From contig CM060731.1 in assembly GCA_030704615.1 (NCBI GenBank), positions 40,238,001 through 40,302,000 on the forward strand: DNA of 64,000 bases. Direction: 5' to 3'. Made by a program: the position numbers and the translations under genes. How positions within the stretch are numbered: the first letter of the stretch is position 1; every line of letters begins with the position of its first letter. This document shows positions 50,217 to 61,810 of this stretch, one piece after another. Below the pieces are notes generated by a model. That model was given only the letters and a program-made list of their open reading frames with translations. It was not told the origin of the DNA and searched no databases. The stretch comes from Takakia lepidozioides (taxonomy: Eukaryota > Streptophyta > Takakiopsida > Takakiales > Takakiaceae).

Positions 50217-51800
50217 ATGCAAGAAACAATGAGTGCAAGACACGAAGCCAGGAACAGTATAGATGAACTTGCGCCAAGGCATATTGAACAATGTCAATCA
50301 GACATCAAAGCCATTTTTCAAGATGAAAGTGAGACTTGGAGACATGCAGCTTCTAGTGGCACTATTCTGACCTCCAAGTCCTCAGCAAAAGATCTCCAAA
50401 GCAAAAGGAAAACATCACATCCGATAACTCTCGAGGAAGATAGTGTGAGACAAGCACATTGTCTTTGCCCCATGAGGCGTCAAAATCAACAAAAAGCTTC
50501 TGTTCCATGTCCTTATAGCACTTGGAAAGAGCTACAATCAATGACATCCAAGCCTTCCATCCTCCAATCATCGAATCGACGTAACTTTTATGAAATATCA
50601 ATTTGTTGTCGTGCGCATACATCTCGCTACATAACTACATTGTTGTCCATACCACGCAATAAATTAGTTTGCGAGTTGAGCCTCCTGCATCTCACTATGG
50701 TGCCACGGTATGGAGTCCCCATAGTTTGGGATGCACTTGGCCTGATTTTATTTCATGAGTGAAGATTTTGATATGTAGCTTATGGATGTTTGTAAGTGTA
50801 CTTAGTTTTACTCGAAAAAGATAAGCCTCTCTGGGACTCTGGGACTGCCATAAAGATAATTAACCTCACAAATACCTTATTTAACATTTGGGCCAAATTT
50901 TAAGTGCTAATATATAAAAACTACTTATTTCCTAGTCAGTTTCACACTAGCAGTGAAATTTACTCCATGCGGTATGAAGTCTGTTGGTGACATTGCACGC
51001 AAGTCTTCTAGTGCTTGGTAGATTGTGCAATCAGGTTCACAAATATTCACAATTTGTGGAATGGTTGTGTGGCGCTTGTTGAAGTTGTTGAAGCCGTTCT
51101 CTGTCAGAAAAGTGGCCTCTGCTTGAAAGCTAGGTGCGGATTTGTAGCGCGGCGAACGCGTTGGTGAGAGAGAAGCTGATGGTGGAGTGGTAGCAGAGAT
51201 AGGTGAATGGGACACTGAGAGAGGGCACGGAAGGAGAGAAGGAGGAAGGGGTTTGATAAGAGGAGGGGTTATTAAAGAAAGACATAAAGTTGTCACCTGA
51301 AGAAACAGGATGTTGAGCTTAATAACACGGCACCACACCTGGAAATCACCATGAACTACTCAAGATCATCCTTGTTTTGGCACCTTTGCCTTTCCTCCCA
51401 ATGTCTTCTTAAAACAGTTTTCCAATTGAAATGCATCGTCCCCAACCCACTTTCTGTTCCGCTTGGCAGTAAAGCATCGAGTATCCAATTGAATGCAATA
51501 TCCCAATTTTGTTGTAAGCAAAGACTAAGGAGTGGGATGTGGTTCTCCATACTCACTCGGGTCAAGTTGAAAACTGTACAGGGGTAGGCCAAGGAACCAC
51601 GAAATATTCATAGCCCACTGTGATTCCATAACTACATGCAAACAATGATTTGCCACACCCCCTATCAATAACTTGAATGTGATGACATTGCACTTACAAG
51701 TGCACAAAGGATTAGCAATCTGCAAGGAACCACAATGGGCCGCCTTAAAAGCCACACCCTGAACCCTCTTATCATCATGTGAGAGAACAAAAATTGTCTA
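50217..51800. other. Open frames of unknown origin on both strands
   Basis: A 181-codon + frame (50217-50762) overlaps minus-strand frames at 50362-50622, 50925-51338 and 51356-51755. The minus frames read as ordinary protein in places (AEATFLTENGFNNFNKRHTT; SYVDSMIGGWKAWMSLI) and could be one broken gene or transposon ORF. No family is recognised. Confidence 0.25.
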
Positions 51801-51923
51801 AGAAGAGAAATCCGAAGTGGCTATCCAAGCCGGCAAATTAAAGAGGACGGGGAAGTTACCAAGGATTAGAAGTAGGAAAATAACAGTCCCGCGAATAATT
51901 TCCCAGCTAGCCACAACGACACT

Positions 51924-51983
51924 AACTTGTGAGCCCAGGCCGTGAACTTGTGAGCCCAGGCCGTGAACTTGTGAGCCTAGGCT
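51924..51983 (+). repeat. 21-bp tandem repeat, nearly three units
   Basis: The unit AACTTGTGAGCCCAGGCCGTG starts at 51924, 51945 and 51966 (the last unit is cut short, with one substitution). Confidence 0.92.
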
Positions 51984-52252
51984 TACATTCGCAATTCCGT
52001 TTGCAGACGATTCTGAAGCAATTGATATAGGGGGATAATAAAATCTATCATTCTCAGGTTTTTCTATACCTGTTGTTGTTTAACAATCCCATCAAAGTTT
52101 TGGACCTAACATACAGGTTTTTTTTCATCTCCTCAACATTACAAGAACCCTGAGTTGTCGGGGTTGTGATTGACATTCTGGCAACAACATCGCCATACTA
52201 GGCAGAAGTTTAATGCAGTAAATAGAAACGGATCAGCTTCGTCTTTCAAGTT

Positions 52253-53218
52253 TTATCCAAGCTTTTCTATTGTTCTTTTCATGTATGTGGGACTCAATCC
52301 CACGGTGGTAAATTTGTCTCCCGTCAAACCAAATAATACTCCATGCTTGCAGAGGAAAGAAAAAGTGGCCCCATTTAGCACTAAGCTTAGAAGACAGAGA
52401 GTATTGGGGCAAAAGGAACTTGTAACCAACTTAGCTGAGAAGGAGAAGAAGGGGGCTGGTTTTTTCTCGATAAGCCACGCCCATTCCACTGGGTCCCCAT
52501 GAGGGCTATTTTTTGTGTGCGACTTGGATTGTTCTTCTGTCACATATGTGGTCGGGCTCAATCCCGCGAATAGGTCTGTCTCTCGCGGTAATAGATCCAC
52601 AAGCTTGGGCACACATGAGCTTGGCCAAGTTTGCATCGTTTCCAAGCTCACGATCTAGCATTCCCCACCGACACAAATATTGCACATTATATTGGAGAAG
52701 GAACGACAAAGATGTAGTTGTCTACAAAGCTCTTGTTTTTCCCAAATGTTGATAATATGGGAGAAATCACTTCTTCTTAGACCACCCAGAAAAGTGGTCG
52801 AATTGATGTTGAAGTTGCCAAAGAGTAGTTGACATGAGATGGCTACTGCATAGGACTCCGCCATTTGTGAGTACTTAACCAAGGACGGACACACAACCAA
52901 GCAGTCCAAATAGAATTACACAAGAAGGAGCCATATACACATATGCAATATCCACCTACGCAATCCATTAAATGAAGGGGCTCCATATGTGAGAGGACAT
53001 CATGGGGATAAAAGCCATTAGGTGTAGTTTGATCAATATCTAACACCATGGAGCGCAAAGGATTTGGGGATCCATTTAGCCAACAATGTTTGATCTGTGT
53101 CTGGTCCAAAATCCCAAACCACAATTCGATTTCTTGATGCACAAGTGAGCCCAAGACCCTCGTAGCCTCCGAAGTAGCCTATCATCAATATTGTTTTGAT
53201 GCTCTTGATAGTGGACAA
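52253..53218 (-). pseudogene. Decayed ORF, possibly endonuclease part of another non-LTR element
   Basis: Several minus-strand open pieces in shifting frames. One (52655-52909) contains CQLLFGNFNINSTTF, which recalls the GDFN block of LINE endonucleases (Asp replaced by Asn), after an upstream piece with RNRIVVWDFGPDTDQ. No continuous domain can be read. It is not homologous at a glance to the LINE at 1-5 kb. Confidence 0.25.
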
Positions 53219-53535
53219 CCTAGGGGACCAGATCGATGTGGAAAATACCAGATGGAAGCAAACAACAACATGAAGCTACTAAACAATGCTATGAAACTAA
53301 AAGAAACACAAATAAAATGGAAGCTGCAACACCCATGCAAACAATGAGAGCACTAAGTGCAAGAGAAGAAAGGGGGACAATTCGTAGACACTACTTAAAG
53401 AGACAAAACTTCTCAATCATACAAAACTTGGCAATGAACGTCATGAATGGAACTCCCGACAATCCGGAAATTGAGACACCATAAAAATGTAACATCTTAT
53501 TAGCAGAGATTGGAATTGAAAAATACATAAGAACC

Positions 53536-53563
53536 ACAAATAATAATAATAATAATAATAATT
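53536..53563 (+). repeat. (AAT)n microsatellite
   Basis: About eight AAT units, just outside the (AT)n end of SINE copy A. Confidence 0.9.
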
Positions 53564-53587
53564 GACGCCTCCCGAATGTTAGAACCA

Positions 53588-53760
53588 CATATATATATAT
53601 ATATACGCCTCCCGAAGGGAGCGTAAATTATGGAGTCTCTTCACCACAAGGGCTACTGCCTTCCAACTGAAAAGTGGACACCTTCATGACAACCAGACTG
53701 TGGTTTGAATCCACATCCAACAACGTGGTTTGCTTCAAATTTAGAGTGTAATGTACACAT
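53588..53760 (-). mobile_element. tRNA-derived SINE, copy A
   Basis: On the minus strand: B-box-like GATTCAAACC, then GGAAGGCAGTAGCCCTTG, GACTCCATAATTTACGCTCC and an (AT)n end at 53590-53605. The head with the A box is degraded. It shares the 3' half with the copies at 31.9, 54.2 and 54.6 kb. Confidence 0.78.
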
Positions 53761-54231
53761 CACAGTCATTAAAAATAAAATAAAAAACTAGTTTAAAAAT
53801 TAAAATAAATAATAAATAAATAACAGGGGATAGTGTTTAGTTTTATTTGCTGATACTCTTGAACATCTACTTCAGCAATATTTTTTTCTAATGGCATAAA
53901 CTATGTCCTAATCATATTGTTCTACAAACACGTGAGTGGACACATCATCCCGAACACTAGAATAATACAACACATGAGGAACTAATGAGTTGGCTTAAGG
54001 GTGTAGGGACATCAGGTCTAAATTTAGCTGGAAATAAAAGGCTTAAAATTGAATGCAGAATGCTACTCCCTCAGACTTAGTACTTACCATGTTAGGTTGA
54101 AATTATAATCGATATTAAGTTAGGTAATGTATGAATCATTGGTCTCAAGTTAGGCACTATCTCCCAACTAAGATTACTTCTTACATAAATTAGTCTAGTT
54201 TTGAGACAAATAACGCTTATTGAGGGCCACT

Positions 54232-54425
54232 TAGTGAAAGAGGATAGCATAGTGGTTGGCACATAATACCATTTCACTAGTGGTTATGGGTTCAAAATTG
54301 CATACATGTGTTGTATGTGACGAAGGCTTCCACTTTCCCAGGGAAGGAAGTAGTCCTTCGGGGTCGAGTCACACCATAAGTTAGGCTTCAACAAGAGTCC
54401 ACATTTAGAATAAATAAATACAAAT
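54232..54425 (+). mobile_element. tRNA-derived SINE, copy B
   Basis: On the plus strand: A box GATAGCATAGTGGTTGGCAC, B box GGGTTCAAAATTGC, then GGAAGTAGTCCTTCGGGGTC and CACACCATAAGTTAGG, ending AATAAATAAATACA. This is the opposite orientation to copies A and C. Confidence 0.8.
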
Positions 54426-54581
54426 ATAAATCATTGTCTAACATAATAAAACTTAGTCTTTGTAAAATAATAGGGGAGTATGGAAAGTGTAACAAACATA
54501 GCTCGGGTCATTACTTATGGAAAAACAACATAGAGAGTAGAATGTAGAGGGTTTTATCTTGGGTCGTAAATAGACACGTGT

Positions 54582-54755
54582 TCCGTGTATATATATATGA
54601 CGTCTCCCAAAGAAGTGTAAATTATGGTGTCTCTCCCCGAAGGGCTACTGCCTTCCGCAACGAAGGTGGGTACAACAATCAGTGGATTGAACCCAAAATC
54701 ACTTCCGAGGTGGTATGTACCGATTACCATTGGGCTACAACTTGGTTGTCATGTT
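54582..54755 (-). mobile_element. tRNA-derived SINE, copy C
   Basis: The best copy. On the minus strand: A box GTAGCCCAATGGTAATCGG, B box GGGTTCAATCC ~40 bp later, then GGAAGGCAGTAGCCCTTCGG, GACACCATAATTTACACTTC, GACGTC and an (AT)n end. The Pol III boxes and spacing are as expected for a tRNA-derived head. Confidence 0.88.
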
Positions 54756-54761
54756 GAGTAT

Positions 54762-54900
54762 ACACTAGGGCTTCGCGTTGCTCCGCACTACTAGTGACGA
54801 ATTCTGAGAATTATGTTCAATTTTTCACAAAAAAAAGGGTGGGTCATCCCCACGGTGTTACATAGATCCCGTGTTTTGTTTTTATCTGGAAGAAAAATGG
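54762..54900 (+). repeat. Dispersed repeat, left of the PPR array
   Basis: Starts ACTAGGGCTTCGCGTTGCTC and continues ATTCTGAGAA..., GTCATCCCCACGGTGTTACAT. It recurs in the same orientation at 62372-62510. Confidence 0.85.
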
Positions 54901-55450
54901 CGGATCTGCATTTCAACATTCAATTTTCACAAGCCACATCAATCAATAACAACATACCCAAATACCCTTACATTCACTATATGAACTTTCAAGCATCCAC
55001 CATGGGATTGGATCTTGGTGGGTTAAGGCTAGCTTTTGACAATATTCATGCAAGTTCATCGAGGGCTCCATCCAAAGCCACACCACGAGAAACAAACAAA
55101 CATGTCCAAATTTAAGATGCTGAACAAACTTGTGCACAGGGCTGCCCCTCTCATCAAGCTCATTAAAATTCGTATTCACTTCCATCTTCAAGCTTTGGAG
55201 AAGCTCCACCACCCAAACCCAGAATTAGGACAGCACCAGAATCAGTAAAAAAATCACCCCTTCAGTCAAGCGCAATTGTGGGCTGACTTCCCACCTATGC
55301 CGGGTAGACCCCACTATCAGGTAGACCCCACTATCAGGAAATGGTGGATGGTCTGAGTAGCTACACAGATCAATGAATGAAGCAAGACACTAGCATCTTT
55401 CCAAGAAAACATCCTTTCACCAGTAATCACCACAAGAACAAATCCCATCT

Positions 55451-55789
55451 TCAAAGTGGTGGAAAGTAGTTAGCGTCCCATACAACAATTGCTCGGCCAA
55501 CAATCTTTGAGATGAATTTGGTGGAGGTGTGGCAGTCTCCACACACTCGAAGATTCTTGATGAGTCGTGTTGATCGGCCCAAAACCAATGGCCAACTTCT
55601 CACTGTGGTGGCAAACAGAAAATTCCTTTCCTCCACATCATGCAGTAAAAAGCGTGTGTCAGGCACATACCCCGTCTCCATCTTCTCCCCAGACAATCTT
55701 CTTAGATCAGCATGGATTTCCTTAATTCTGGGATGCAACTTGTCATCTGGCTCCTTTCTAACCCCTCTGACCTTCATGATTCTTCTCAC
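55451..55789 (-). pseudogene. DYW-like deaminase end, catalytic motif out of frame
   Basis: A 112-codon frame with the DYW-domain features DKLHPRIKEIHADLRRL, TGYVPDTRFLLHDVEE and NLRVCGDCHTSTKFISKIVGR (the Cys-x2-Cys-His zinc site). The HSE deaminase motif is not in this frame: CHHSEKLAIGFG is encoded by the same bases in a neighbouring frame, so two small compensating indels flank it. The domain ends WDANYFPPL with no terminal Asp-Tyr-Trp. It should be catalytically dead as read. Confidence 0.85.
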
Positions 55790-57419
55790 CTTGCAGTATC
55801 ATCCCACCTACCAGCTGCAGCATAGATATTTGATATAACACTACATAAGTCGGGCATCCTGTTCATCCCATCTGGATTGATTGGCATTTTATTAATCAGG
55901 TCCACTGCCTCATCCAGTTGTCCCGCACGTCCAGAAGGTCCACCATGCAGCCAAAGTGCTTTACTGTCAGATTGAATTGATACCATGATCTTGAATCAGG
56001 AATCGAAGTAGCGTCTACCTTCATTCAGAAGGCCAGTGTGGCTGCATGCAGAGAGAACACATACTGCTTCAAGCCGTTCTTTCCTTCAAATAGTTACAGG
56101 ACCTCCGTATGACAACCATGCTGTGCATATCTTGCGATCATTGCATTCCACGACACCACATCTCATTCAGCCATATTGTCCAACACTCCCTTTGCATCCT
56201 CCATGCACCCACATTTGGCATACATGTCCACCAGGGCAGAGTTCAGGATCACATCTGGTACAATTCCAACTCTGACGATGTTGCCATGCACCTCTTCGCC
56301 CTTTTCTAGGGCTGTCAGGCTTGCACACGCACTGCAAACGCACACAAACGTGATGTGGTCGGGCTTCACCCCGTTGCACATCATTTGCTCATACGTCTCC
56401 AAAGCCTCCATCCCACGTCCTTGTTGTGCATACCCTGCAAGCACCGCACTCCACGACACCACACCTCGTTCAGCCATAGTGTCGAACACTCCCTTTGCAT
56501 CCTAGATGCACCCACATTTTGCAAACATGTCCACCAGGGTATTGTTTAGAATGACAGCTGGTACAATTCCAGCTCTGAAGTTGTCGCCATGGACCTCTAG
56601 ATCTTTCCCCTTTTCCAGAGCTGCCAGGGCAGTGTTTAGTTGACATTTGGTGGTACAATTCCAGCTTTGACGATATCCCCATGCACCTCTTTGCCCTTCT
56701 CTAGGGCTGCCAGGCTTGCACGACGCCACATCTTGTTCAGCCATAGTGTTGAACACTCCCATTGCGTCCTAGATGCACCCACATTTTGCAAACATGTCCA
56801 CCAGGGTATTGTTTAGAATGAAATCTGGTACAATTCCAGCTCTGAAGATGTGGCCATGGACCTCTTTGCCCTTTCCAGAGCTGTCAGGCTTGCACACGCA
56901 TTGCAAACGCACCCAAACGTGATGTGGTCGGGTTTCACCCCTTCTCCCATCATTTGTTCATAAGTCTCCAAAGCCTCCATACCACGTTTTTGTTGTGCAT
57001 ACCCTGCAAGCATCGCGTCCAATGGCACCACATCTCATTCAGCCATAGTGTTGAAAACTGCCTTCGCATCCTCAATGCACCCACATTTGGCATACATGTC
57101 CACCAGAGCAGTTTGCAGAATGACATCTGGTATAATTCCAGCTTTGACGATGTCACCATGGACCTCTTTCCCCTTTTCCAGAGCTCCCCGGCTTGCACAC
57201 GCATTGTAAACACAAACAAAATGTGATGTGGTTGGGCTTCACCCTTTCGCGCAGCATTTGCTCATAGGTCTCCAAAGCATTTATACCACACCCGTGCTTG
57301 GTGAATCCTGCCAACATTATGTTCCACATGATCAAACATCATTGAGGCATTCTATTGAACACTTGGTGAGCATCCATCTCTGCATTGTCATGGATTTTGC
57401 AGGCACTAAACAAGGCCTT

Positions 57420-57620
57420 CCACACCACAACATCTGGATTGATTGGCATTTTATTAATCAGGTCCACTGCTCATCCAGTTGTCCCGCACGTCCAAGAAGG
57501 TCCATCATGCAGCCAAAGTGCTATACTGTCGAAGTGACACCATGATCTTCACTCAGGGAATCGAAGTAGCGTCTACCTTCATTCAGAAGGCCAGTGTGGC
57601 TGCATGCAGAGAGAATACAA
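57420..57620 (-). repeat. Second copy of the PPR C-terminal segment
   Basis: TCTGGATTGATTGGCATTTT through CATTCAGAAGGCCAGTGTGG matches 55872-56045 with a few indels. The two mark a ~1.55 kb tandem duplication of PPR units plus C-terminal extension. Confidence 0.88.
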
Positions 57621-60600
57621 CATACTGCCTTCACAGCCGTTCTTTTGCATTCTTTTGCTTCAAAATAGTTGCAGGACCTCCCTATGACAACCATGCTGTG
57701 CATATCTTGCGATCATTGCATTCCACGACACCACATCTCATTCAGCCATATTGTCCAACACTCCCTTTGCATCCTCCATGCACCCACATTTGGCATACAT
57801 GTCCACCAGGGCAGTGTTCAGGATGACATCTAGTACAAATCCAGCTTTGACGATGTCACCATGGACCTCTTCCCCCTTTTCCAGGGCTCCTAGGCTTGCA
57901 CACGAATTGCAAACGCAAACAAATGTGTTGCGGTTGGGCTTCACCCCTTTGCACATCAATTGCTCATAGGTCTCCAAAGCCTCCATCCCGCATCCTTGTT
58001 GTGCATATCCTGAAATCATCGCACTCCACGACACCACATCTCATTCAGCCATACTGTCGAACCTTTGCATCCTCGATGCACTCACATTTGACATACATGT
58101 CCAGCAGGGCAGTGTTCAGGATGACATCTAGTACAAATCCAGCTTTGACGATGTCACATGCATGGACCTCATTGCACCTTTCCAAAGCTGCCAGGCTTGC
58201 ACATGCATTGCAATGCACACAATGTTATGCGGTTGGGCTTCACCCCTTCGCACATCAATTGCTCATAGGTCTCCAACGCCTCCATCCCGCACCCCTTGCT
58301 GTGCATATTCTGCAATCAACGCCCTCCACGACACCACATCTCCTTCAGCCATACTGTCGAAAACTCCCTTTGCATCCTCGATGCACTCACATTTGACATA
58401 CATGTCCAGCAGGGCAGTGTTCAGAATGACATTGGGTACAATTCCAGATGTGACGATGTCACCATGGACCACTTTGCACCTTTCCAGAGCTGCCAGGCTT
58501 GCACACGCATTGCAAATGCAAACAAACGTTATGTGATCGGGCTTCACCCCTTCCCCCATCATTTGCTCATAGGTCTCCAAAGCCTCCATCCCGCCCCTTG
58601 CTGTGCATATCCTACAATCATCGCCCTCCACGACACCACATTTCTTTCAGCCATACTGTCGAAAACTCCCTTTGCATCCTCGATGCACTCACATTTGACA
58701 TACATGTCCAGCAGGGCTGTGTTCAGGATGACATCTGGTACAAATCAGCTTTAATGATGTCACCATGGACCTCATTGCACCTTTCCAGGGCTGCCAGGCT
58801 TGCACACGCATTACAAATGCAAACAAACGTCAACAAGCTTCTCCTCATCTATGTTATATGTTTTTGGATACTTTCCTGCTGCCACATCGGCAGTAACTTG
58901 TCAAAGTCACTCCTAACCACCACAGATACACCCAACAAGCCAACTTACAGAATTCAATATGCATCTGATGAGAGGGCAAAACAAGCAGATTCAGCCATAT
59001 TGTTGAACACTCCCTCCACATTTGGCATACATGTCCACAAGGGTATTGTTCAGAATTACATTTGGTACATTTCCAGCTTTGACGATGCAACCATGGACCT
59101 CTTTGCCCTTTTCCAGGGCTGCCAAGCTTGCACACGCACACAAAAGTTATGTGGTCAGAAAAGTATTCATTCCACAACTTCTCCTCATCCCTGTTACCTG
59201 TTTTTTGCTGCTTTCTTGTTGTGAGGGAAAAACTGGGTGAAATGTGTTGAAGAAGGTGCCTTGATTAGCAATGCCTGATTTTATCAATTGTGCCGCTGCT
59301 TCTGCAGCTTCCAGTTGACCATCTACCCATGCAGGTTTCTTGTAGCTATCGATCCACATGGAATCACAGGTACTCTTGTGCTTGAAATCTGGCCTCTTGG
59401 ATGAATCTGGACCCACACTCTATCCCTGCTCCGAGCTAACGAGCTAACTGACAAAATCATAGGTAATCTTGTGCTTATCTGGCCCTCTTGGATGCTTCTG
59501 TACACACACTCTAATAGGTCTCCAAAGCCTCCATCCCGTGCCCCTGCTGTGCATACCCTGCAAGCATAGCGTTCCACGACACCACATTTCTTTCAACCAC
59601 AATGTTGAAAACTCCCTTCGCATCCTCAATCCACCCACATTTGGCATATGTCCATCAGGGCAGTGTTCAAGATAAATCTGGTGCAATTCCAGCTTTGACA
59701 ATGTCACCACGGACCTCTTTCCCATTTTCCAGGGCTCCCAGGTTTGCACACGCATTGCAACCCTTGGTACAATTCCAGCTTTGATGATGTCACCATGCAC
59801 CCTTTGCCCTTTTCAAGGGCTGCCAGGCTTGCACAAGCATTGCAAACGCACACAAACGTGATGGTCGCGCTTCACCCCTTACCCATCATTTGTTCATAGG
59901 TCTCCAAGGCCTCCATCCCGCGCCCCTGCTGTGCATATCCTGCAAGCATGGCATTCCATGACACCAGATCTCGTTCAGCCATACTGTTGAACACTTCATC
60001 CGCATCTTTGATGCACCCACATTTGGCATACATGTCCACGAGGGTATTGTTCATGATCACATCTGGTACAATTCCAGCTTTGGCGATGCAACCATGCACC
60101 TCTTTGCCCTTTTTCAGGGCTGCCAGGCTTGCACACGAACTGCAAACGCACACAAACGTGATGTGGCTTCACACCTTCCCCCATCATTTGCTCATAGGTC
60201 TCCAAAGCCTCCATCCCACGCTCCTGCTGTGCATACCCCTGCAAGCATTGCGTTCCACGACACCACATCTCGTTCAACCATGGTGTTGAAAGTAACTCCC
60301 TTCGTATCCTTAATGCACCCACATTTGGCACATGTCCACCAGGGCAGTGTTCAGGATGACATCAGGTACAATAACAGCTTTGGCGATGTCACCACGGACG
60401 TCTTTCCCCTTTTCCAGAGCTCCCAGGCTTGCAAACGCACACAAACGTGATGTGGTCGGGCTTCACCCCTTCGCACATCAATTGCTCATAGGTCTCCAAG
60501 TCCTCCATCCCGCATACTTGCTGTGCATATCCAGCAATCATCGCACTCCACGACACCACATCTCGTTCAGCCATACTGTCGAACACTCCCTTTCCATCCT

Positions 60601-61024
60601 CAATGCTCCCACATTTGACATACATGTCCAGCAGGGCAGTGCTCAGAATGACATCGGGTATAGTTCCAGATTTGACGATGTCACCATGCACCTCTTTGCA
60701 CCTTTCCAGGGCTGCCAGGCTTGCACACGCATTGCCAATGCAAACAAACGTTATGCGGTTGGGCTTCACCCCTTCGCACATCATTTGCTCAGAGGAAGTG
60801 CTAATGTAAAAATGTAAAGACCCAGTTGCATCTGTCAAAGTCCCTTTGGAATGAAAGTAGGTGACCAAAACGATAAAACGGCAGGAGGCCACCTGACCTC
60901 ACAACAGAGCACAAACTCTTCATAAGTGCGTGCTTGTGCAGCATGACTTCCCTGTTTCAAGTCCAAGCTTATGACTTCCCACAACACCTGCAACAGAACT
61001 CCCCAGATTTTTACCAGTCATGGT

Positions 61025-61405
61025 CTAGTAAAGGATAGGCAATATATTTGGAGCATACTTTGCTTGTAAGATAGTGTTCAAGCCACAGATGCCGCACGGC
61101 CAGCTTATTGCCAGGCTCATGATGTTTGATAGTACTACTTGCTTTGCTTTAAGTTTGAAATTTGACTCATCTAGCCACAAAATCCATCTGTTTAAGTATG
61201 AGTGTGAGATAAAGAAGCCAGAAACATTGCTTCTCTCCGCCTTACGACACTCCCATTGGAATGGGGCAGAGAGATGAGAGGAGCTGTGAAAAGAGCGAGA
61301 ACCCACCTCTTGTACTTCTTTCCAGAGCCGCAATGGACAAGCAGCATTTCGACTCAGTTGTCCACTTTTTGCAAATGCCACAAGGACTGCGTCTGAAGCT
61401 TCCAT
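61025..61405 (-). CDS. Hypothetical ORF upstream of the PPR array
   Basis: A 126-codon frame beginning MEASDAVLVAFAKSGQLS, on the same strand as and ~130 bp upstream of the PPR units. No PPR motif is evident beyond the first 20 residues, which are compatible with a PPR-like helix. It may be the N-terminal part of the old PPR gene, or chance. Confidence 0.25.
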   Translation of the reverse strand: MEASDAVLVAFAKSGQLSRNAACPLRLWKEVQEVGSRSFHSSSHLSAPFQWECRKAERSNVSGFFISHSYLNRWILWLDESNFKLKAKQVVLSNIMSLAISWPCGICGLNTILQAKYAPNILPILY

Positions 61406-61559
61406 GATTTCACCTCATGGATGCAGCTATAAGCAAGGATACTCATACAGCCTAGACTTATCACACTAGTTCCTATGCTGACTTTCTTCTGCTTCCAACA
61501 GGCATTCACCTTTTTGCCTTGATTGTGTCCAAGCTAATATAATGTGCAGCAGTTTTCCT

Positions 61560-61810
61560 AAAGTCAGCAAGGACCCGCTTGTCCTTTTCCAGGGCTCCAA
61601 ATTTGGCACATGCATTGAGAACACAAATGAACGTGACCCTGTTCGACCTTACCCTTCATGTTGCATTGCTCGTAGGTCTCAAAAACATCCCTGCTGCACC
61701 ATGCAGAGCACATCCTGCAATCACTGAACTCCAAGGAACAATATTTCATTTTGCCATATTGTTGAAACTTGACATGCATAGTTCATGCTCCCACATTCGG
61801 CATACATGTC
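61560..61810 (-). pseudogene. Highly diverged PPR triplet
   Basis: Reading across frames on the minus strand gives PPR-like fragments collinear with the array units: an FETYEQCN-like helix, a CSQCMC/ACAKFGALEK-like segment, and the CATACATGTC.AC.AGGGCAG stretch shared with the array at DNA level. Much older than the rest of the array. Confidence 0.5.

Larger units (their letters stand above)
55451..60892 (-). pseudogene. Decayed PLS-type PPR array ending in a DYW-like domain
   Basis: PPR proteins bind organellar RNA; the DYW domain performs C-to-U editing. The minus strand holds about 13 consecutive ~300 bp units, each encoding one P-L-S triplet (about 101 residues), with text such as VVSWSAMIAGYAQQ, GMEALETYEQMM, GVKPDHITFVCVCNAC, EVHGDIVKAGIVPD and LVDMYAKCGCIEDAKGVF. 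Units start near 60.55, 60.27, 59.97, 59.58, 58.99, 58.64, 58.34, 58.03, 57.73, 57.03, 56.74, 56.46 and 56.16 kb. Stops and frameshifts break the array into frames of at most 167 codons. The units are unusually alike. A C-terminal segment occurs twice (55.87-56.10 and 57.43-57.62 kb), so at least one partial tandem duplication took place. Read as a pseudogene locus; an edited or spliced gene is not excluded. Confidence 0.85.

Noticed and set aside
54232-54310. Possible tRNA gene
   Set aside because: A and B boxes are present but no cloverleaf stems or anticodon arm can be formed; it is the head of a SINE.
55451-60892. CRISPR-like regular repeats
   Set aside because: The ~300 bp periodicity is PPR coding repeats in a nuclear plant sequence; there are no short repeats with unique spacers.
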